This document shows positions 59,043-64,000 of a stretch of 64,000 nucleotides of DNA, piece by piece. The notes beneath the pieces were generated by a model. That model did no database searches and was not told the DNA's origin. It saw only the letters and a list, made by a program, of their open reading frames with translations. Position numbers and translations under genes: made by a program. Each line of letters starts with the position of its first letter. Within the stretch, counting starts at the first letter, position 1. Location of the stretch: assembly GCA_936450465.1 (NCBI GenBank), contig OW388304.1, forward strand, positions 40,424,914-40,488,913. The letters run 5' to 3'. The DNA comes from Gibbula magus (lineage: Eukaryota; Mollusca; Gastropoda; Trochida; Trochidae).

Positions 59043-59304
59043 GTTGAGGTGAGTTGGAGTTTAACGCCGCTTTCAAGAGTATTTCACATATATCACGGCT
59101 GCTAGTATTATGGCAGGGAGAAAGCCCGCAACACAATGTGGCTATGCTTTGTGGTGACACCTGCGAGCATCGGCTGGAACCAGCAAACCATGGTTGGCAC
59201 TGCACTGAAATTCAGTGTAGCATTGCACCCAAAAATTACTGCATGAAGAACAAGAGGGATTCGAACCCGGACCTCTTGATCCGAAGCCTTGAGCACTATC
59301 ACGC
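59043..59304 (-). repeat. tRNA-derived SINE, copy 6
   Basis: Reverse orientation: tail GAGTTTAACGCCGCTTTCAA, body CACTGAAATTCAGTGTAGCA, head GGATTCGAACCCGGACCTC. Confidence 0.87.
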
Positions 59305-59458
59305 TTGGCAGAATTATTTCCACTACATTAATGACAATCATTCTTGCAACCGTCAATTAACATGTAAGTCTGTGGAAATTTCCCAAATGACTCAATTTTG
59401 GCCAGTTACCATAACTTTTTCAGCTTTTAAAAAAAAATTAATATCCGAAGCAAAACTC

Positions 59459-59464
59459 TTTATT
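59459..59464 (-). terminator. Candidate polyadenylation signal of the minus-strand gene
   Basis: AATAAA on the minus strand, about 270 nt after the stop codon at 59737. Confidence 0.3.
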
Positions 59465-59736
59465 CAGTTAGGAAAGTATTGATACATATCCCACGTCATT
59501 CGCTTTGCCCCGGGTTTCACGTGCATAGAAAGAAGGACATAGGTGACGGCGTTCTTATATACAAAGGATTTGAAACTGTTCAGTTATAGTTCATTGTATG
59601 ATTAAAGGTAGCTTGATAAGGTTCAGATTTGCAAGCTTTGGATAGAATTAAAGCAAAAGGAGGCGTTGGCTCGTATGTCGGGGGCTGGCTGTGTCCATTA
59701 ATCCATTCAGGAACATAGGCGATCTTCCAGGAACAT

Positions 59737-59804
59737 TCAGTTCTTGAAGAACATCCCCACCACCACGAACAGCAGAGTGGCAATCGAGAATCGGATAGAG
59801 TGTC
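59737..59804 (-). CDS. Minus-strand gene, last coding exon (hydrophobic C-terminal tail)
   Basis: Acceptor TATTTTCCTTTTAG precedes 59804. It completes a split Gly codon and encodes HSIRFSIATLLFVVVGMFFKN followed by TGA (59737-59739). Other frames through the exon stay open longer but do not match the phase of the preceding exon. Confidence 0.65.
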
Positions 59805-62129
59805 CTAAAAGGAAAATAAATAATTTTAACATGTTCACTCATTACCATAAAGTTAACTTTAACAGGTTCACTCATTACCACAAAGTTTACTTTTATATGT
59901 TCACTCATTACGATAAAACTAACTTTTATATGTTCACTATTTACGATAAAATTAACTTTTATATGTTCACTCATTACGATAAAACTAACTTGTATATGTT
60001 CACTCATTACGATAAAACCAACTGTAACATGTTCACTCATTACCATACAATTTTATTTTTGAGTTCACTCTTTGCCATACAACTAACTTTAATAGGTTCA
60101 CTAATAACCATAAACTAACATTAATAGGTTCACTCATTACCATAAATTTTACTTTAATATATGTATGTTCACTCATTACCATAAAACTAACTATTATATT
60201 TTCACTCAACACCACACAATTTTCTGTATGAGTTCCCTCATTACCATAAAATTAACTTTAATAGATTCACTTATTACCATAAACTTTACTTAAATATGTT
60301 CACTCATTTCAATAAAGTTTTCATTATGAGTTCACTCATATACCATAAAACTAACTTTAATATGTTCACTCTTTACCTTACAATTTTCTGTATGAGTTCC
60401 CTCATTACCGTAAAATTAACCTTAATAGGTTCACTCATTACCATAAACTTTACTTTAATATTTTCAAACATTACCATAAAATTATCTTATTATCTTGTTG
60501 CCATTAAATTAACTTTCATGAACATCACGCCCAATGAAGACGGCTTTTTTCGGTTGATTCCCTTGCGCACCGTAACCACGTACATCTGTACTTCATTATG
60601 CTATAATATTGCTGGTCTGTTCATTATAGTTTTTACGATATCTAAAAGGCATCTAGTAGGCGTTTCTTTTGGCCGACAGTGTATCATACCTGAGCAGGTA
60701 CAGTACTGGGAGAAGGCGACACGTGCTCGGTACTTGAGGTCGCTGTTCTTGACTGTTGAGATACAGGATGCCGTGGTGTCCGTGTTAAGGACGAAAGTAC
60801 ATCCCGTGTAGGCGGCAGCAGCGCTGTTGGGGATAAATATAATCAGTTTGGTCCTTTAAAGGTGCTGTTGCATACCGATCTTACGAAAAGGAAAAAACTG
60901 TTACCAATTGCTAAATAATACTCCTCAAACGATAAAAACTGTGCTAAAACGAATGTACATGGTTCATGCCATGCGAGTCCATTTCCCATCGAGAGGCCAT
61001 TTTAATGTGTTCACAATAAAATGGTCGCTCTAGGGTAGTTCAAGTGATGGAATGGTCAACCATCTTGCTGTCTGAACTCTCAAATTCGCATGAAACCTAC
61101 AACTCTACCTCTCACACTGAAGAATTCCACACAACTGTCGCTTTATTTGTCGCATCATTTTCTTCCAACATGTATAACAGTTTTCTATGGTTACGACTTA
61201 TGTCATATAATGTTTTACCCTCGGTTTTTTGTTTTGACACTGCACAGGCAGGTGTATATATATGTAATGTTAATTGTTTAACGGGTCGAATAAGTTTGCA
61301 ACTCACGTTCATGACCTAAGGTTAGAGAGCAAGCAAACGCACTGGGTTCGTTATTCGTGATTCGAATCCCGAACCCGTTATTCGTTATTTGTTATTCAAA
61401 CCCAGTGCTGACACCGGGTTCGTTATTCGTCATTCGTTATTCGAACCCAGTGCTGGCAATGAGTTAGTTACCTGTACGGATATACATATATGGATATACC
61501 TGTATGGATATACATATATGGATATACCTGTACGGATATACATGTATGGATATATATGTATGACTATACAATGGATATACATGTACGGATATACATGTAT
61601 GGATATACAAAGGATATACATTATGAGTATACATGTACGGATATACATGTATGGATATACATGTATCGATATACAAAGGATATACATTATGAGTATACAT
61701 GTACGGATATACATTTATGGATATACATGTATCGATAAACAAAGGATATACATGTACGGATATACCTTTTATGGATTTAATGTATGGATATACAATGGAT
61801 ATACATGTATTGATATACCTGTACGGATATACCTGTACGGATATACATGTATGGATATACATGTATGGATATACATGTATGGCTATACAATGGATATACA
61901 TGTCTCGATATACATGTATCGATATACCTGTACGGATAAACTGGTATACAAATACCTGAATGCATATACTAGTATGCATATACTTGTGTATATCTACCTG
62001 TGCGGATATACCTGTACGAATATACGTGTATGTTATGTACTTACACGCATTGGGAATTAGTGTTTGTTCCGGTCAGATATTCAGCTGCTCGCCAAGTGGT
62101 TTCGCAGGTGCAAGGGCCTGACAATACAG
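59737..62129 (-). CDS. 3' part of a cysteine-rich, probably GPI-anchored protein gene
   Basis: Three exons join in phase on the minus strand: 62129-62045, 60823-60690, 59804-59737. They give about 93 residues ending at TGA. The chain starts SGPCTCETTWRAAEY, passes through six more cysteines and closes the module with YCTCSG. It ends HSIRFSIATLLFVVVGMFFKN. CTC recurs at both ends of the roughly 65-residue module. A hydrophobic stretch of about 15 residues with only two residues after it fits a GPI-anchor signal, or less likely a tail membrane anchor. I do not recognise the family. The 5' exons are not found and probably lie beyond 64000. No fragment of this gene forms a long open frame. Confidence 0.65.
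59820..60490. repeat. 33-bp minisatellite in the last intron of the minus-strand gene
   Basis: About 20 copies of a unit like ATGTTCACTCATTACGATA-AAACTAACTTTTAT, at exact 33-bp steps around 59897, 59930 and 59963. It stops roughly 15 bp from the 3' splice site. Because 33 is a multiple of three, 11-residue repeat frames appear on both strands; they are artefacts. Confidence 0.93.
60585..60681 (-). repeat. Solo Tc1-type end (hexamer GTCGGC) beside a splice donor
   Basis: Matches the first roughly 95 bp of the 20944-21375 element in reverse, ending at 60681 with TA at 60682-60683. The donor GTATGA of exon 60690-60823 begins at 60689, so the transposon end is seven bases inside the intron. Confidence 0.85.
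60690..60823 (-). CDS. Minus-strand gene, penultimate exon (cysteine-rich)
   Basis: Acceptor TTTATCCCCAACAG, donor GTATGA. 134 nt encode 44 full codons with one base carried over at each side. Content AAAAYTGCTFVLNTD, TASCISTVKNSDLKY and RVAFSQYCTCS, with four cysteines and GC-rich coding composition in an AT-rich setting. Confidence 0.72.
60856..61320. repeat. MITE family A'-related copy in an intron
   Basis: TTAA-AGGTGCTGTTGCA at 60856. The interior GTTCAAGTGATGGAATGGTC and AACCATCTTGCTGTCTGAAC is the inverse of the 43130-43465 copy. The right end is decayed. Confidence 0.55.
61475..62038. repeat. 14-bp minisatellite in an intron of the minus-strand gene
   Basis: About 40 copies of GGATATACATGTAT and variants (GGATATACCTGTAC). 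Larger blocks repeat near 61600-61730. It begins about six bases after the donor of exon 62045-62129. Long Tyr/Ile-rich frames on both strands are artefacts. Confidence 0.93.
62045..62129 (-). CDS. Minus-strand gene, upstream exon
   Basis: Acceptor GTGTTATTTTACAG, donor GTAAGT (62044-62039). Only the frame matching the next exon is open: 27 codons, VLSGPCTCETTWRAAEYL then TGTNTNSQC, leaving two bases for the next exon. Confidence 0.68.
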
Positions 62130-62244
62130 CTGTAAAATAACACAATTTATTAGATTTTTGATAATTTGTCTTCGTCTATCATTTCGGGTTGGCGGTTTCC
62201 GAAAACAAGTTTTTGAAATTAACTATGGTGTTTTTACTTTATAT

Positions 62245-63127
62245 ATACTCATGGTAAAAATGGTTGACACCCCTAAACAGAAAATGGATTTTAGCAAATT
62301 AAATGCATGGATAATTAATATTGTTCGATATTGTGGTATTTTCGAAATTAATTGGCACAAACACATGATGTAAACTATACGATACTCTCCATGTATGTGT
62401 TGTGTGTGAATGAGACTCCATGAAAGATTTTGTGTATATTTGGGTTCAGTAGAATTATTTTTTCAAATGCAACTTTTCATTATTTATTAGAACCAAAATG
62501 AGAACACTCAAACACTGTAACAATTTATCAATGCCAAGATCTCAAGACACAAGGAAGGAAATAAATTTAATTTTTCTTATATTCCTTTCTTTGGTATTTT
62601 AAAGGGGAAGTAGCACGTTTTTGGCAAAATTTATTTTTTTAAATTTCCCATTTATAATGATAGTTTATGTCATTTAAATTAACTTTAGAGGGTAAAACAT
62701 CTTATTACACAAACCAATTATCCGTAGTGATAATAACTATGTTGCGTATAAAGCAAAAATTGCATGGCGGCCATTTTATTGTGAACACAATTTATTATTT
62801 TGTATTACAAAAACGATTCCCATGACTTTACCGAAGCATGTACACTCATTTTCAACTTTATTTTCCGAAGAAAGAAGGATGTTTTACTATTGGCGATATT
62901 ATTTTTCAAATACATTTCATCAACTTATTTGAGCGAAAAAACGTGCTACTGCCCCTTTAAAGTACAAGTGGAGAAATATCAAATGCTCAAGGATATTATT
63001 CACAAAAAGACATTCAGAAGTAACATGTTTTATCCAAAAAATAATCGAACATGACACTTCACGTTGTTTATATAATATTTCATTCCTATAACTATTAGGG
63101 GGTGTCAACCATTATTACCATGAGTAT
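62245..63127. repeat. Repeat family F, with a nested family A MITE
   Basis: Ends ATACTCATGGTAAAAATGG and, inverted, CCATTATTACCATGAGTAT. The internal TGGTTGACACCCCTAA is also inverted. The family A element at 62599-62960 is inserted within it, as shown by the uninterrupted relative at 57463-57785. Confidence 0.75.
62599..62960 (-). repeat. MITE family A, copy 7, nested
   Basis: TTAA-AGGGGAAGTAGCACG at the left and CGTGCTACTGCCCCT-TTAA at the right; 362 bp, reverse orientation relative to copies 1-6. Confidence 0.9.
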
Positions 63128-64000
63128 ATTTTATTGTTATTATGTTCAATATTTGGATCTAATGACTATGGTAATACATCAATCAAACGAAGACCAAACA
63201 AGTACAAAAGCTTCTCTATAAGGTTACATTCTGCCTTACTTTATAATTATACATCCATTTACTGAATGTAGTAAAATGAACAGTGTGTAAATTTAGTTGT
63301 ACAAAACATTACCAAAAAAACTAAACAGTTTGTTTATAAAACTTATTTTAACATTGTACCAGTGCTCAAACACAAATTAATCCTATTATATTGAAAATAT
63401 ACACATACTTTAAATTTTTGTTAGGTCCACTATTTCTAAATTTCAAATCTCAAGGTTAACAAACAGTTAAATGTTATAACAATCTCATTAAAATCAGATC
63501 GTAATTAAGTTGAACTACGTTACACATATACCATCTGACTAACCGCAACGATACTGGCTGTCTAGTCGGCCTTGACCCTCAATTCATACCAACCAATCAG
63601 CGATTTCGCCCCGTATTCTCGGGTTGCAGTTGACCTTAGATTTGCTTTGACATGTCAGATCTTCAGTACTCGGAAAACGAATATTTCCGAGTGCATTCCA
63701 GTTTTTTTCTTTCCTTTCCGATTGCCGATGACATGAATTTTGTGTGTATTGTTCTTAACTGGTTTGCAACCTTTGCCAATTTTGGTTGATGATGAATTCT
63801 ACAAATGGACTCTTTTGTATTTAGCTTAAATTCACAGGGAATTGAGGATTCCCAATGTCTTACTATAAACAATGTATATAAGAGTATCCACACCCCTCGA
63901 TACCAATAGTCTAAAGGAGCGACACTCGCCATGTTGGATTCGTATTCAAAACTCCGACTCGACCACATCCATGGCTCGTATCTCAAATTATACACAATTG
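63128..64000. other. AT-rich flank, nothing recognised
   Basis: No exon of the minus-strand gene could be joined here. The 110-codon minus frame at 63663-63995 lacks domain or splice support. A reversed CCAAT word occurs near 63593. Confidence 0.5.

Noticed and set aside
59648..60811. Frames with 11-residue repeats (FTHYDKTN; VMSEHIKV)
   Set aside because: 33-bp minisatellite; the unit length being a multiple of three keeps frames open. The true exons nearby use other frames.
61389..62060. 223-codon Tyr/Ile-rich frame and its minus-strand mirror
   Set aside because: 14-bp minisatellite, lying in an intron of the minus-strand gene.
63663..63995. 110-codon minus frame as an upstream exon of the minus-strand gene
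   Set aside because: No cysteine module, composition like flanking non-coding DNA, and no donor in the required phase.

Overview
This window looks like nuclear DNA from an invertebrate animal, most likely a mollusc or another lophotrochozoan. That is an inference from intron-rich genes with GT-AG splice sites, an AT-rich background, long microsatellites, and very many short non-autonomous DNA transposons and tRNA-derived SINEs. There is no bacterial-style gene packing, no operon, no CRISPR locus and no viral gene that I can recognise. Most long open frames here are artefacts of simple repeats: AG, ATC, CT, a 20-bp satellite, and 33-bp and 14-bp minisatellites.

Two protein genes can be assembled by hand from exons. 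Gene 1 (+ strand, 16052-50994) is a six-exon, 537-residue type I membrane receptor of the TNF receptor superfamily. A 16-residue signal-peptide exon lies at 16052-16099. A first intron of about 28.5 kb follows. The remaining exons are at 44594-45506, 47322-47392, 47623-47766, 49428-49614 and 50744-50994. They encode a cysteine-rich ligand-binding region, a very acidic stalk with Ser-Gly sites, one membrane helix, and a cytoplasmic tail without a death domain that carries TRAF-type motifs. All splice phases agree. Gene 2 (- strand, 59737-62129, 5' end outside the recognised part) is the end of a cysteine-rich secreted protein with a C-terminal hydrophobic tail, probably GPI-anchored. Its three exons are too short to show as open frames.

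Layout. 1-15.8 kb: intergenic, with MITEs, microsatellites, a 31-bp satellite (6975-7625), a 20-bp satellite (9341-10373) and a long ATC array. 15.85-16.1 kb: putative promoter, 5' UTR and first exon of the receptor. 16.1-44.6 kb: its first intron, packed with transposon copies and a few promoter-like islands. 44.6-51.0 kb: the remaining receptor exons; intron 2 holds a dead mariner element with identical terminal repeats. 51-59.5 kb: intergenic, repeats, and one ETS/E-box cluster. 59.5-62.1 kb: the minus-strand gene end, whose introns are filled with minisatellites up to the splice sites. 62.2-64 kb: nested MITEs.

The most unusual pattern is a group of at least nine related TA-flanked elements. 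Their ends follow one fixed frame, NACT-N6-CAAAAGAAA. The six variable bases differ between families but match at the two ends of each element, even between two 519-bp copies with homologous interiors.
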